This document shows positions 34,392 through 43,528 of a DNA stretch of 64,000 nt, in pieces (the first letter of the stretch is position 1; each line of letters opens with the position of its first letter). The translations under genes were made by a program, and so were the position numbers. Source of the stretch: Sphingobacteriales bacterium (lineage in GTDB: Bacteria > Bacteroidota > Bacteroidia > Chitinophagales > UBA2359); contig JADJJT010000002.1 in assembly GCA_016706405.1 (NCBI GenBank), positions 248,001 to 312,000 on the forward strand. The letters are read 5' to 3'. The notes under the pieces are model-generated. The model searched no databases and was not told the origin of the DNA. It was given only the letters and a program-made list of their open reading frames with translations.

Positions 34392-35265
34392 GTTTTTTCC
34401 ATGCTGACAGGTCTCTGCCGGTTATTTGTTCTAACTGAGCTATGTCATGCGCATAGTATTGATAAAGGGCAGCGGCGGTTTGCGGCAAAGGCGCAGTTTG
34501 GCCTTTTTTTTGGGTGCTAATATTTTTTTTGGCTATTAGTTCGGCCAAGCGCACAATGCCTGTTTTGTGCAATAACGGCAATATTTTTTGCAGCCCATTT
34601 TTATGGATAAACGCTTGCGAGCCAGCTACAAACCTATTAACAAATGCAAATTTAGAGCTGCCGGTAATATTTGATTGCTTTGTGAGGTCGTTTGGGTAGT
34701 AATACGATAAGCCTAAATGAGCCAAAGTGGCATCCCATACTTTTTCCGGATGGCTGCGCACGTCGTCATACCATAAAATAAGTATTTGCCGGGGCTCAAA
34801 AAATTGATACCAGTCGTTTAAATAGTCGGCATATTTTGAGGTATAGAATAATTCAGGGTGGTTTTCAAGGGCATGTTCAAAAGAAGGGCTGGTAAGAACG
34901 CCGTATTGTAAATAATATTTATACAGCGAAAACTCGCGCGAGACGGGTTCGCGCAGCATAATAATTAGTTTAGCATCCGGATTATATTGGTGTATGGCTT
35001 GTGGCACACCGGGCTGATGCAGGTACATAACCGAAAACTCGCCACATAATTGGTCCGGAAGTGCAGGTTTAAAAAATTCCTCGTACCAGTTTACAGGGTT
35101 TAACCTTCTATGATTGGCCACTTTGGGCGACCAAGGCATAAACGGATTAAAATAATGAACTTCTTTTATTTTGGGAATAAAAACTGCCGGATGTTTGCGC
35201 AAATTATCGGCCAGCCAAGTGGTGCCAGCTTTGGCAGCACCCAACCCAACAAACTGAACAGGCAT
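34378..35265 (-). CDS. Sulfotransferase-domain protein
   Basis: A 295-residue cytosolic-type sulfotransferase. The 5'-phosphosulfate loop is FVGLGAAKAGTTWL (residues 4-17, with the conserved Lys and Thr-Thr), and the 3'-phosphate motif is IMLREPVSREFSLYKYY with Arg and Ser. These domains move sulfate from PAPS to hydroxyls of glycans, lipids or other acceptors. The adjacent, overlapping flippase favours a polysaccharide or glycolipid acceptor. No PAPS-synthesis gene is in the window. Confidence 0.87.
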   Translation of the reverse strand: MPVQFVGLGAAKAGTTWLADNLRKHPAVFIPKIKEVHYFNPFMPWSPKVANHRRLNPVNWYEEFFKPALPDQLCGEFSVMYLHQPGVPQAIHQYNPDAKLIIMLREPVSREFSLYKYYLQYGVLTSPSFEHALENHPELFYTSKYADYLNDWYQFFEPRQILILWYDDVRSHPEKVWDATLAHLGLSYYYPNDLTKQSNITGSSKFAFVNRFVAGSQAFIHKNGLQKILPLLHKTGIVRLAELIAKKNISTQKKGQTAPLPQTAAALYQYYAHDIAQLEQITGRDLSAWKKHEQK

Positions 35266-35417
35266 GCGTGAGGCGTTGGTTTATTTTTATTAGATAGCGT
35301 TTTTAGAAGATCAAACTGATATTTGAAGTCAGTTTTTCATCTATCCGGAAAGAATAGGCGATAGATACTTTTAACCTAAACTTAGAGTATAAGTTGCCAA
35401 TTTTATATTTATAGTTT

Positions 35418-37631
35418 TTAATGTCCTACTTCCGATAAAAATCGAATACGCATTAACCTCAATTCCTCTTCGTTATATGTTCCATCCAATTCTTTGTAAA
35501 TGGCATTAATATCATCAGTTTGGGCTTCCATAAAACAGTCAAATATTTCATCTTGTTGTTCTTCGTCTAAAAACGTATCTATGTAATATTTAATATTTAG
35601 CTTTGTTCCTTGGTCTAATATTTTTTCAATTTCGTCTAATAGTTCTAAAAATTTCAAATCAACGTGATTGGCAATGGTGTCAAGCGAGGCTTTTCGGTCT
35701 ATTTTATCAATGATATACAATTTGTCCTTTGATTTTGTTGCAACAGATTTAACAACTAATTCGGTAATGCGTTCAACATCGTTTTCTTCGGCATATTTGG
35801 CAATGGCGGCAAGAAATTCTTTTCCATAGCGGTCGGCTTTTCCGGGGCTTACGCCATATATCTTTTCAAGTTCGGGTTTAGTAATGGGGTAATAAGTAGC
35901 CATTTCTTTCAACGACCGGTCTTGAAAAACGGTATAAGGTGGAACGCTATTTAATTTAGCTACTTTATGGCGTAGGTCTTCAAGCATTCGCAGCAAAGTA
36001 GGGTCTAAGGCGCTGCCTTTACTAGCCTCGGCATCGGGGTTGCCTCCTCCAGAGGGGCTGTCGAGGTTATGGTAGCCATAGTTAAGCGGAATTTGGATAG
36101 AGGAGGGGTTTTCAATATAGTTAATTCCGGCTTCAAGCAGTTTTATTTGGCCGTATTCTTCAATGTCTTTCCGGATGTATTGGCTTAGCAGAGCGTGGGT
36201 AAAAATGGTGTACCAAAAGTTTTTATCTTTATCAGTTCCTTTGCCAAACTGGGGCAATTTTTCGTGTTTATAGCTTAGAATATCCTGGGTTTTGTTGCCT
36301 ATTAAAAAGTCTAAAACATATTTTATTTTAAAGGAGTGCTCCATTGCTTGCAGCCCTTTTAAAAACAGGTGCATATACTCTTTGACCTCTTGTGTAGGGC
36401 GCGGGTGTAAGCAATTATCGCAGCAGCCGCAGTTTTTTTGTTCGTAAACTTCGCCAAAATAGTGCAACAGAAAACGACGTTTACAGCTTCCGGTTTCGCT
36501 ATACGAGGTAACTTCGGCAATATGTAAGGAGTTAATTTCGCGTTCGGCAAACGATTTGTCGCGCATAAACTTCTCTAAGCGCAGCATATCGGCGTGGTTA
36601 AAAAAGCCCACACAACGACCTTCAAGGCCGTCGCGGCCTGCACGGCCTGTTTCCTGGTAATAGTTTTCAAGGCTTTTGGGCATATCAAAATGGATTACAA
36701 AGCGCACATCGGGTTTATCAATACCCATACCAAAAGCGATGGTAGCCACTATTACCTGAACGTCTTCCGATAAAAACGCATCTTGCCGTTCTGAGCGGGT
36801 AACAGCATCTAAACCAGCATGGTAAGCAAAGGCTTTAATATTGTTTGCTTCTAATCGCTCGGCAATTTCTTCGGTGCTTGAGCGGTTGAGGCAGTAAATA
36901 ATGCCCGATTTTCGGGGGTTATGATGTACAAATTGTACTATTTGTTTGATAACATCTTCGCGCTCGCCTTTGGGGCGCACCTCGTAATATAAGTTTGGGC
37001 GGTTAAACGACGAAATAAAAATATTGGGTTCGCGCAGGCGAAGGTTTTTAATAATATCTGTTTGAACTTTGGGTGTTGCGGTAGCTGTAAGTGCCATTAA
37101 AGGCAGTTGAGGGCTAATTTGGTCCACCATTTCCCTTATCCGGCGGTATTCGGGCCTAAAGTCGTGGCCCCATTCCGAGATACAGTGTGCTTCGTCAACG
37201 GCAACAAACGAGGGATTTAGGAGTCGTAAAAACTCAATAGTTTCGGGTTTGGTTAGGGTTTCGGGGGCAACGTACAACATTTTGGTGCCACCGCTTAACA
37301 AATCGTTTTTAACTTGCTTAATTTGTGCGCGTTTTAACGATGAGTTTAAAAAGTGGGCTATGTCGTCTGTTGAGCTAAAGCCGCGCATCATGTCCACTTG
37401 ATTTTTCATCAGGGCAATTAGCGGCGATATAATAATGGCCATACCATCGAGCAGTAGCGCGGGCAATTGGTAACACAATGATTTTCCGGCACCCGTTGGC
37501 ATGATAACCAAGGTATCTTGCCCGGCTAAAATACTTTTTATAATTTTTTCTTGTTCTCCTTTAAAGCTATCAAAGCCAAAATAGGCCGATAAAGCTTGCT
37601 GCAATCGGTTGTTTGCGGTTGTTGCCACCAT
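35418..37631 (-). CDS. recQ: ATP-dependent DNA helicase RecQ
   Basis: A 737-residue helicase. Walker A is MPTGAGKS (44-51), followed by DEAH (146-149) in VDEAHCISEWGHDFRPEYRR. The helicase C lobe has QETGRAGRDG. A zinc-binding RQC region follows (CKRRFLLHYFGE...CGCCDNC), then an HRDC-type domain (about 535-610). The C-terminal about 120 residues form an acidic extension. RecQ unwinds structured DNA, acting in recombination repair and fork restart. A weak -7 element (CGAAGATA on the + strand, one mismatch) is at 37722-37729. Confidence 0.95.
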   Translation of the reverse strand: MVATTANNRLQQALSAYFGFDSFKGEQEKIIKSILAGQDTLVIMPTGAGKSLCYQLPALLLDGMAIIISPLIALMKNQVDMMRGFSSTDDIAHFLNSSLKRAQIKQVKNDLLSGGTKMLYVAPETLTKPETIEFLRLLNPSFVAVDEAHCISEWGHDFRPEYRRIREMVDQISPQLPLMALTATATPKVQTDIIKNLRLREPNIFISSFNRPNLYYEVRPKGEREDVIKQIVQFVHHNPRKSGIIYCLNRSSTEEIAERLEANNIKAFAYHAGLDAVTRSERQDAFLSEDVQVIVATIAFGMGIDKPDVRFVIHFDMPKSLENYYQETGRAGRDGLEGRCVGFFNHADMLRLEKFMRDKSFAEREINSLHIAEVTSYSETGSCKRRFLLHYFGEVYEQKNCGCCDNCLHPRPTQEVKEYMHLFLKGLQAMEHSFKIKYVLDFLIGNKTQDILSYKHEKLPQFGKGTDKDKNFWYTIFTHALLSQYIRKDIEEYGQIKLLEAGINYIENPSSIQIPLNYGYHNLDSPSGGGNPDAEASKGSALDPTLLRMLEDLRHKVAKLNSVPPYTVFQDRSLKEMATYYPITKPELEKIYGVSPGKADRYGKEFLAAIAKYAEENDVERITELVVKSVATKSKDKLYIIDKIDRKASLDTIANHVDLKFLELLDEIEKILDQGTKLNIKYYIDTFLDEEQQDEIFDCFMEAQTDDINAIYKELDGTYNEEELRLMRIRFLSEVGH

Positions 37632-38101
37632 AGTTTAATGGATAAATAGCGTGCGTACAGTAGTATTTTATACGTTCGTAAATGGGGTTTATGAAAGCGT
37701 ATTAGTTTTTGTTTGGGTGTGCGAAGATACAATTTTTAATTGACTTACAATAGATTTAGAAGAATTTTTTTAATTTTCATCCGGATATTTTTACAATATT
37801 TTGAACAAATATTTTTGAATTCCATACCCCACCATCTTTAAAGCTAAAAATAGCTCACTTTAATTAAATTACACAGCTAAATTTGGAGAATATGCTAAAA
37901 ATAAGGTATAGCAGCGTTTCCTACTTTTATCTTTAGTGAACGAAAAAACAAGAACAGCATAATGCTACGAAATATCTCTACGAAGCAGGGGCAGAAAACA
38001 AACTCTTGCAGCGTCAGCAGTTTTGTTTTGCGGTAGGTTTTGTGCGTGTTGGGGCAACTGATTTGCCAGAATTGAAGCTATTAAAAACAAAATACTGATT
38101 G
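37632..38101. other. Spacer with an orphan 45-codon open frame
   Basis: A 470-base spacer between recQ and the TPR genes. The left part holds the recQ promoter region and a TCCGGA site near 37781. On the + strand, a frame preceded by a TGA near 37937 is open to a stop at 38095-38097 and includes LYEAGAENKLLQRQQ and FVRVGATDLPELKLL. It has no good start codon and I do not recognise it. It may be the tail of a lost gene or chance. Confidence 0.3.
37722..37729 (-). promoter_or_regulatory. Weak -7 element for recQ
   Basis: TATCTTCG on the coding strand, one mismatch from TAnnTTTG, with a TTG 18 bases further upstream. It lies about 90 bases before the start. Confidence 0.3.
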
Positions 38102-38644
38102 CTATTCGTACAGTTTTTTGTCGGCAATTTTTTGGTCAATTTTGCTGTTGTTGCTACCTTTCTCTTTAGCTTTTTGCCAGTAGGTTAAAGCGTTATTTAC
38201 TTCGTTTAGTTTAAACAACACATCGCCATAATGTTCTAAAATAGTGGCATTAGTTTTAGCGGTTTCGTTGGCAAGGGCTTTGTCGAGCCATTTTTTTGCG
38301 TCTGTAAATTTGCCTTGCTTATACAGTACCCAAGCGTAGGTGTCTTGGTACGATGGTTGGTTAGGTACTAATTCGTTGGCTTTGGCAGCCATTTGGGCGG
38401 CCTTGTCTAAGGTTTCGCTACGCAACGACAAGAAATAGCTAAAATTATTAAGGGTATTGGCTTGGTTAGGGTCTATCGAAAGGGCTTTTTCAAAATTTTC
38501 GTTCGATTTTTCGCTGTTTTGTAAATAATGGTAGGCCTCGCCCATTAACGAGTAAAGCCGAATAGACATGTCTTTATCGGCAGCGCTCATTAACGCACCT
38601 TGTTTTAGCGATTTAATAGATTTTTCGTAATTTTTTAATCGCAT
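38102..38644 (-). CDS. TPR-repeat protein, 3' part (separated by an in-frame TAA)
   Basis: A 180-residue segment in exactly the same frame as the gene upstream, from which it is separated only by a TAA at 38645-38647; its ATG follows that stop immediately. It holds four or so TPR units, for example EKALSIDPNQANTLNNFSYFL and YAWVLYKQGKFTDAKKWLDKAL. In the joined reading GLA-stop-MRLKNYEKSIKSL, the stop falls at the Tyr position of a TPR helix (GLAYMRLKNYEKSI). So this is most likely the last third of one 604-codon gene with a nonsense change. If re-initiation occurs at the touching ATG both parts could still be made. Confidence 0.7.
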   Translation of the reverse strand: MRLKNYEKSIKSLKQGALMSAADKDMSIRLYSLMGEAYHYLQNSEKSNENFEKALSIDPNQANTLNNFSYFLSLRSETLDKAAQMAAKANELVPNQPSYQDTYAWVLYKQGKFTDAKKWLDKALANETAKTNATILEHYGDVLFKLNEVNNALTYWQKAKEKGSNNSKIDQKIADKKLYE

Positions 38645-39916
38645 TTACGCTAATCCTTTGTAAAAATAGGGTTGCACCTGATTGGGAAAAACCTCTATCA
38701 TTTTTTGGCTGGTTTCAACCAATCCGGGATAATCTTCTATTTCAAATTGAATTTCAAGCACATGAATCCACGCGGCGGGTTGGTTGCTGTCTAAATCAAG
38801 TGCTTTTTGATAATAATTTAATGCTTTTTTTGTATCGCCATAAACGTATGCCAACTCGCCATTAATGGCAAATGCCAACGCCGATTGCGAGTGCGCTTTA
38901 AGCAGTCGCTCGGCCAAAGCGCTTATTTTTTTTTGTTGTATATCGGGGGTGTTTGATGCTTGAATATGTGCTACCAATATACCCGCTTTGGCATCTAAGC
39001 TAACTGCGGGGTCGGCGAAGGCCGGTTCAAGTTCGGCAATATATTTGTCGAAATCGCCTTTGCGCAGGTAAAATTGTGCCATTACCAACCTGCTTTGGGG
39101 GTCGGTGGGGGCATTTTTAGCCATTAGGGTATAGGTTTCTTCTACTTTTTTGGCGTTTCCCTGAGTTTCGTAAATATCGGCCAATAGTTTATAATTGGTG
39201 GCATCGGCAGGATTAAAGGCAATTAGTTTATCTAATTCGGTAATTGCTTTTTCAAATCTTTTGAGGTGTCGGTATAGTTTGGCTTTTTCGAGGGCAATTT
39301 CGGGCATAAACCCCATTTTGTTTTCTAAAGCGTCGTAAGTTGTAAGGGCTGCATCAAAATTACCCGCCTGAAGGTACATATACGCCAAGTCGAAATAGTA
39401 ATCATAACCATCCGGATTTTTAGTAATCAGGCGTTTATACACTTCGGCAGCATCATTAAATTTACCGCCAAGTGCTAAAACCTCAGCATATAAATATTGA
39501 TACCATTTATTGTCGGGTGCCAAATTTGCGGCATCTTTGGCAAAGGCAAGGGCTTGGTCGCTATTATTGCCTTCGTAATATAGCCGTGCCAATTCGTACA
39601 TGGCTACATCGTTTGTAGGGTCAATTTTTAAACATTCTTTGTAAGCGTCTATTGCGCCGGTAAAATTGTCTTTAGTTTTGGCCAAGATGCCGTCAAACAG
39701 TAATTTTTCAATTTTTTCGTGATTGGGGTTGTTTGTTTCTGCTTTTGTAGAGGTGGTAGTTTTATCTTTATTTTTACCTTTATCTTTCTTTTTCGATTGG
39801 GCAAAAGCGGTATCAGATTGTGCCATTAACAGCAAAATAGTAGCTGCAAGGAAGGCTATGTATTTTAGCCCCAAGGAAAGTTTATTAAAAAATGACATGC
39901 TAAAAATTAAAATCAA
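38645..39916 (-). CDS. TPR-repeat protein, 5' part with signal peptide
   Basis: A 423-residue protein. A signal peptide is present; the better start is the ATG at codon 7 (39898), giving MSFFNKLSLGLKYIAFLAATILLL...FAQS. A Lys-rich patch (SKKKDKGKNKDK) is followed by about ten TPR repeats, with typical YELARLYYEGNNSDQAL and KALDLDSNQPAAW motifs. TPR arrays mediate protein-protein contact; the exported location is all that can be said. The stop at its 3' end is discussed with the adjacent segment. Confidence 0.75.
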   Translation of the reverse strand: MILIFSMSFFNKLSLGLKYIAFLAATILLLMAQSDTAFAQSKKKDKGKNKDKTTTSTKAETNNPNHEKIEKLLFDGILAKTKDNFTGAIDAYKECLKIDPTNDVAMYELARLYYEGNNSDQALAFAKDAANLAPDNKWYQYLYAEVLALGGKFNDAAEVYKRLITKNPDGYDYYFDLAYMYLQAGNFDAALTTYDALENKMGFMPEIALEKAKLYRHLKRFEKAITELDKLIAFNPADATNYKLLADIYETQGNAKKVEETYTLMAKNAPTDPQSRLVMAQFYLRKGDFDKYIAELEPAFADPAVSLDAKAGILVAHIQASNTPDIQQKKISALAERLLKAHSQSALAFAINGELAYVYGDTKKALNYYQKALDLDSNQPAAWIHVLEIQFEIEDYPGLVETSQKMIEVFPNQVQPYFYKGLA

Positions 39917-40092
39917 GAATTATTTTTTTATCCGGAGAGCAAATTGAATAGTTTTATTTATATCCGGATGTAAAATTACTGCAATTAAAACAAATTTGTT
40001 GGTTAAATAATGTGAAATCCTTCAATTAGCATCTTGCCACAAAATAACAAAACAAACAAAGTTTTGTTGCGTTAAAAGTTACCGCAACGGGG

Positions 40093-41238
40093 TTAAATAT
40101 CTTTTTCATAGACTTCGTATTTTTTATACGGGATGCCATTTAGTACATTTTCGGCGGCGCGCATCATGGGTAAATTATCTTCTAAAATCCAACTTGCTTC
40201 GGCGTAATCAATGCCCATTTTTCGGGCTCTAAGTATCAACTCGTGGTACAAAACGCTATCAATACCGCGCCCTTGGTATTGCGGTAGCAGGCCAAGCACC
40301 ATTACCCTTGCCCAGTTAATGCGTTTTTTTTGGGTAAACAATTTAAAAAAGTTAAATGGAAATAAATTGCCCTTAAAACTTTTAAAAATCAAATTATAGT
40401 CGGGTATAGCCAAGGCAAAACCTATTGGTTGCCCGTCAATTTCGGCAAAAAGCACTAAGTCGTCGGCAATTAGCATTTTTAAGTCTTTGGCCATAGCGTC
40501 TAATTCGGGGTCGGTAAAAGGTATAAAGCCCCAATTATGCTCCCATGCGTTGTTGTATATATGTTTAAAAATTTTTAACTCATCGGCCAAATGTCGCATA
40601 TTTATTTTACGAACTGTTACTTTTGAGCGTTGTTGGGCAATGGCAGCTACACGCACAAATTTTTCGTTGGACAGCAATGTTTTTTGGTCGAGTTTAAAGG
40701 CCACTAACCCTTTAGCCCTTTCAAAACCGTAGTTTAAAATTAGGTCGCGGTAATAAGGTGGGTTATAGGTCATCATCAAGCGGGGTGGGTCGTCAAAACC
40801 CTCGGTAAGCAGGCCATACTCGTGGTTGCTCGATGGGCTGGCCGGCCCTTGTACCCGGTTTAAGCCACGCGGTTTAAGCCATTGGGCAGCGGCCTCGAAT
40901 AATGCGTTGGCAGTAGTTTGGTTGTTTTCGCACTCAAAAAAACCCCAGAAGCCCATATTGGCATTGGCATGAATTTGATTAAATAATTTATTGTCAATGG
41001 CGGCAATACGGCCTACAATTTTGTTGTTTTGGTTATAGGCCATAAACATTTGAAGGTCGGCGTTTTGGTAAAATGGTTCTTGTTTGGGGTCTAAGCGTTT
41101 GGCAATATCCATATTGAGTGGGGCAACCCAGTTTGGATCGTTAGCATAAATATCGAACGCCATTTTAATGAACTGCTTTACCTGCTGCTTGGTTTCAACG
41201 GGTTTAACAGTTGCAGTGTTGCTGTTGTTAGTATTCAT
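40093..41238 (-). CDS. GNAT-superfamily N-acetyltransferase-like protein
   Basis: A 381-residue protein with two GNAT-like halves. The N-terminal half shows a family stretch WGFFECENNQTTANALFEAAAQWLKPRGLNRVQGPASPSSNHEYGLL; the C-terminal half shows VLGLLPQYQGRGIDSVLYHEL with the Q/R-x-x-G-x-G/A acetyl-CoA loop and YAEASWILEDN. It resembles the uncharacterised YghO-type proteins. Cytoplasmic. The acetyl-acceptor is unknown. Its -7 element is at 41283-41290. Confidence 0.7.
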   Translation of the reverse strand: MNTNNSNTATVKPVETKQQVKQFIKMAFDIYANDPNWVAPLNMDIAKRLDPKQEPFYQNADLQMFMAYNQNNKIVGRIAAIDNKLFNQIHANANMGFWGFFECENNQTTANALFEAAAQWLKPRGLNRVQGPASPSSNHEYGLLTEGFDDPPRLMMTYNPPYYRDLILNYGFERAKGLVAFKLDQKTLLSNEKFVRVAAIAQQRSKVTVRKINMRHLADELKIFKHIYNNAWEHNWGFIPFTDPELDAMAKDLKMLIADDLVLFAEIDGQPIGFALAIPDYNLIFKSFKGNLFPFNFFKLFTQKKRINWARVMVLGLLPQYQGRGIDSVLYHELILRARKMGIDYAEASWILEDNLPMMRAAENVLNGIPYKKYEVYEKDI

Positions 41239-41282
41239 TTATGTAATTGTTTGCACGGGAGTTAGTTTTTAAATAATGGCGG

Positions 41283-41290
41283 CAAATTTA
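41283..41290 (-). promoter_or_regulatory. -7 element for the GNAT-like gene
   Basis: CAAATTTA on the + strand (TAAATTTG on the coding strand), 44 bases before the start codon. Confidence 0.45.
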
Positions 41291-41479
41291 GCATTAATTG
41301 ATTAATTAACTATAACGACATCTTTTTAGCAGATAAATTGTCAGATGGTTGTTTTTTTATAATTTTTTGCCTTGTTTTGCGTAACGCTACCTTGCTTGAA
41401 CTTATTTTATCAAGTCGAACAAAAATACAATTACTTTGTTAAACCACTCAACCTTTACCCTACTCAAAAAAACTTCCGG

Positions 41480-42079
41480 ATGCTTTTAAATTTGTGCTCA
41501 AAACCCTCGCTCGGCCTACCATTATATAGCGGTGTTTTTTTTGCTTTATTATTATTGATATTTGGCTGCACCAAAGCCTGTGGACAACAAACCATAGCCG
41601 GGCAAGCAAGTTATAATGCCATGCTGACAGCATTATATAAAAATACAGTGCCTACAATTAGTACGCAACAATTAGCAACTACGCAACAACAGCAAACGGA
41701 AAGTTCATCTTGTTTTTTATTGCTCGATACCCGCGAAATTACCGAGTACAACGTTAGTCACCTACCCAACGCTATATTTGCCGGATACAACAACGATTTT
41801 GAAACTTATGCTTCTTTATTAGCCAGTACCCCTAAAAACCAAACTATAATTCTTTACTGCTCCATAGGTTACCGCAGCGAGCGCATTGGCGAAAAACTGC
41901 TGCAAAATGGCTTTACCAATGTCTATAATCTTTGGGGCGGACTTTTTGCCTGGGCTAACGAGCAACGTCCGTTAGTACAAGCATCCGGAAAAAAAACAAA
42001 CCAAGTACACCCATACTCAAATCAATGGGGCATATGGCTATACGGTGAAGACATCCTTAAAACATATCAACCTCAGTAA
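41480..42079 (+). CDS. Rhodanese-domain lipoprotein
   Basis: From the ATG at 41480 the protein has 199 residues. A TTG 108 bases upstream would add an implausible leader. The N-terminus is a signal ending LLIFGC, with lipidation Cys30. The rhodanese domain (about residues 70-165) has LLDTREITEYNVSHLPNA and the active-site loop YCSIGYRSE with Cys127, then NLWGGLFAWANEQRP. Single-domain rhodaneses move sulfane sulfur or act in redox. The envelope location and a short C-terminal extension are visible; the partner is not. Confidence 0.85.
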   Translation: MLLNLCSKPSLGLPLYSGVFFALLLLIFGCTKACGQQTIAGQASYNAMLTALYKNTVPTISTQQLATTQQQQTESSSCFLLLDTREITEYNVSHLPNAIFAGYNNDFETYASLLASTPKNQTIILYCSIGYRSERIGEKLLQNGFTNVYNLWGGLFAWANEQRPLVQASGKKTNQVHPYSNQWGIWLYGEDILKTYQPQ

Positions 42080-42269
42080 ATAAATTATTGCCAAGCGCTA
42101 TTTGTTTCTTATGACCGTTCGGAAACAGTCTAAAGAAAAAATCCGGATAAAGTTGTTTTTACCACTAACAAACTTACCAAAACCTCAATGCAGTTTGCGT
42201 ACAAATAAAATTCGACGTAATTTGCACCTTATTTTTTAATTTTGAATAAAAAAACCAAGTACACTCACC

Positions 42270-43289
42270 ATGCAAACCTTGTTACAAAAAGCACTTAACG
42301 AGCGCATTTTAATTATTGATGGAGCTATGGGCAGCCTCATTCAAGGCTACGGACTAACCGAAGCAGACTTTAGAGGCTCGTTATTAACCAACCATGCCAA
42401 GCCGTTAAAGGGAAACAACGATTTATTGTGCTTAACTCGCCCCGATATTATAACAGAAATTCATACCCAGTATTTAAGCGCCGGCGCCGATATTATTGAA
42501 ACAAATACGTTTAATGCTACTGCTATATCGCAAGCCGACTATAATACGCAACACCTTGTTTATGATATTAATTTTGCCGCTGCACAGGCTGCACAACAAG
42601 CTGTTGCAAATTGGCGCTCGCAAACGGGTAGCCATCAGCCCAAGTGGGTAGCTGGTGCCATGGGGCCAACCAACCAAACCCTTTCTTTATCGCCAGATGT
42701 GAACAGGCCGGCCTATCGCGCAACTACTTTCGATGCCATTAAAACTGCCTACTACGAGCAGGCGCGTGGCCTTATGGAAGGCGGTGCCGACATTTTATTG
42801 GTAGAAACTGTTTTTGACACGCTAAACTGTAAAGCAGCCTTATACGCCATATTAGATTTATTTGAAAATACCGGAAAAACCCTGCCCCTAATGGTATCGG
42901 TAACCATTACCGACCAAAGTGGACGTACTTTAAGCGGGCAAACCGTTGAGGCTTTTTATGCCTCGGTAAGCCATGCCCCTTTACTAAGTATTGGCTTAAA
43001 CTGCGCCCTTGGTGCCCACGAAATGCGCCCTTATTTATTAAGTCTTAGCCATATTGCCCCTTGCTATATTAGCTGCTACCCCAATGCCGGCTTGCCCAAC
43101 GCCTTTGGTGGCTACGACGAAACTCCCGAACAAATGTGCCATGTATTGGCCAACTACGCACAACAAGGCCTGCTAAATATTGTTGGCGGATGCTGCGGCA
43201 CTACGCCACAACACATCCAGCACATAGCCCAGCACATGCAAAATATACCTCCCCGCAAACTGCCCTTGCAAAACCTTATAGCAACCTAA
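42270..43289 (+). CDS. metH: Homocysteine S-methyltransferase module (MetH N-terminal part)
   Basis: A 339-residue Hcy domain. It begins ILIIDGAMGSLIQGYGLTEADFRG, then the methyl-donor site NNDLLCLTRPDIITEIHTQYLSAGADIIETNTFNA, and the zinc ligands in GLNCALG and GGCCGTTP. In full-length MetH this module binds homocysteine and is joined to folate-, B12- and reactivation domains. Here it stands alone, as in other Bacteroidota that split metH; the rest is not nearby. I looked for a SAM or cobalamin riboswitch in the 190-base leader and found none. Confidence 0.88.
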   Translation: MQTLLQKALNERILIIDGAMGSLIQGYGLTEADFRGSLLTNHAKPLKGNNDLLCLTRPDIITEIHTQYLSAGADIIETNTFNATAISQADYNTQHLVYDINFAAAQAAQQAVANWRSQTGSHQPKWVAGAMGPTNQTLSLSPDVNRPAYRATTFDAIKTAYYEQARGLMEGGADILLVETVFDTLNCKAALYAILDLFENTGKTLPLMVSVTITDQSGRTLSGQTVEAFYASVSHAPLLSIGLNCALGAHEMRPYLLSLSHIAPCYISCYPNAGLPNAFGGYDETPEQMCHVLANYAQQGLLNIVGGCCGTTPQHIQHIAQHMQNIPPRKLPLQNLIAT

Positions 43290-43426
43290 AAAACAACACT
43301 TTGGGTTTATAAATGCTATTTGGCTTCAATTCATTTCATTTACTAAACAGTTTGCCTTACCTTTGTGCCTAATAATTTACCCAACGCTATTTACCCTTCA
43401 ATTAAAATTTTGATTGAAATTAGCTT

Positions 43427-43498
43427 GCCCTCATAGTTCAAGGGATAGAACGGAAGTTTCCTAAACTTTAAATCCAGGTTCGAATCCTGGTGGGGGTA
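43427..43498 (+). tRNA. tRNA-Arg, anticodon CCU
   Basis: A cloverleaf folds: acceptor GCCCTCA/TGGGGGT with two G-T wobbles, D arm GTTC/GAAC, anticodon arm GAAGT-loop-ACTTT with loop TTCCTAA (anticodon CCT), and TpsiC arm CCAGG-TTCGAAT-CCTGG. The discriminator base is A. No CCA is encoded. It would read the codon AGG. It lies 30 bases upstream of the flippase start at 43529. Confidence 0.92.
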
Positions 43499-43528
43499 CT
43501 TAGTTTTAAAGGCATTTTTGTTTTTGTA

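Noticed and set aside
37938..38097. A 45-codon coding fragment near the TPR gene
   Set aside because: No start, no recognised motif and it is short; listed only as a spacer note.
42080..42269. SAM or cobalamin riboswitch before the MetH module
   Set aside because: No conserved core or long paired leader could be found in the 190 bases.
43490..43528. GTG start for the flippase inside the tRNA-Arg
   Set aside because: It would translate the tRNA 3' end; the ATG at 43529 gives a normal polar N-terminus before the first helix.
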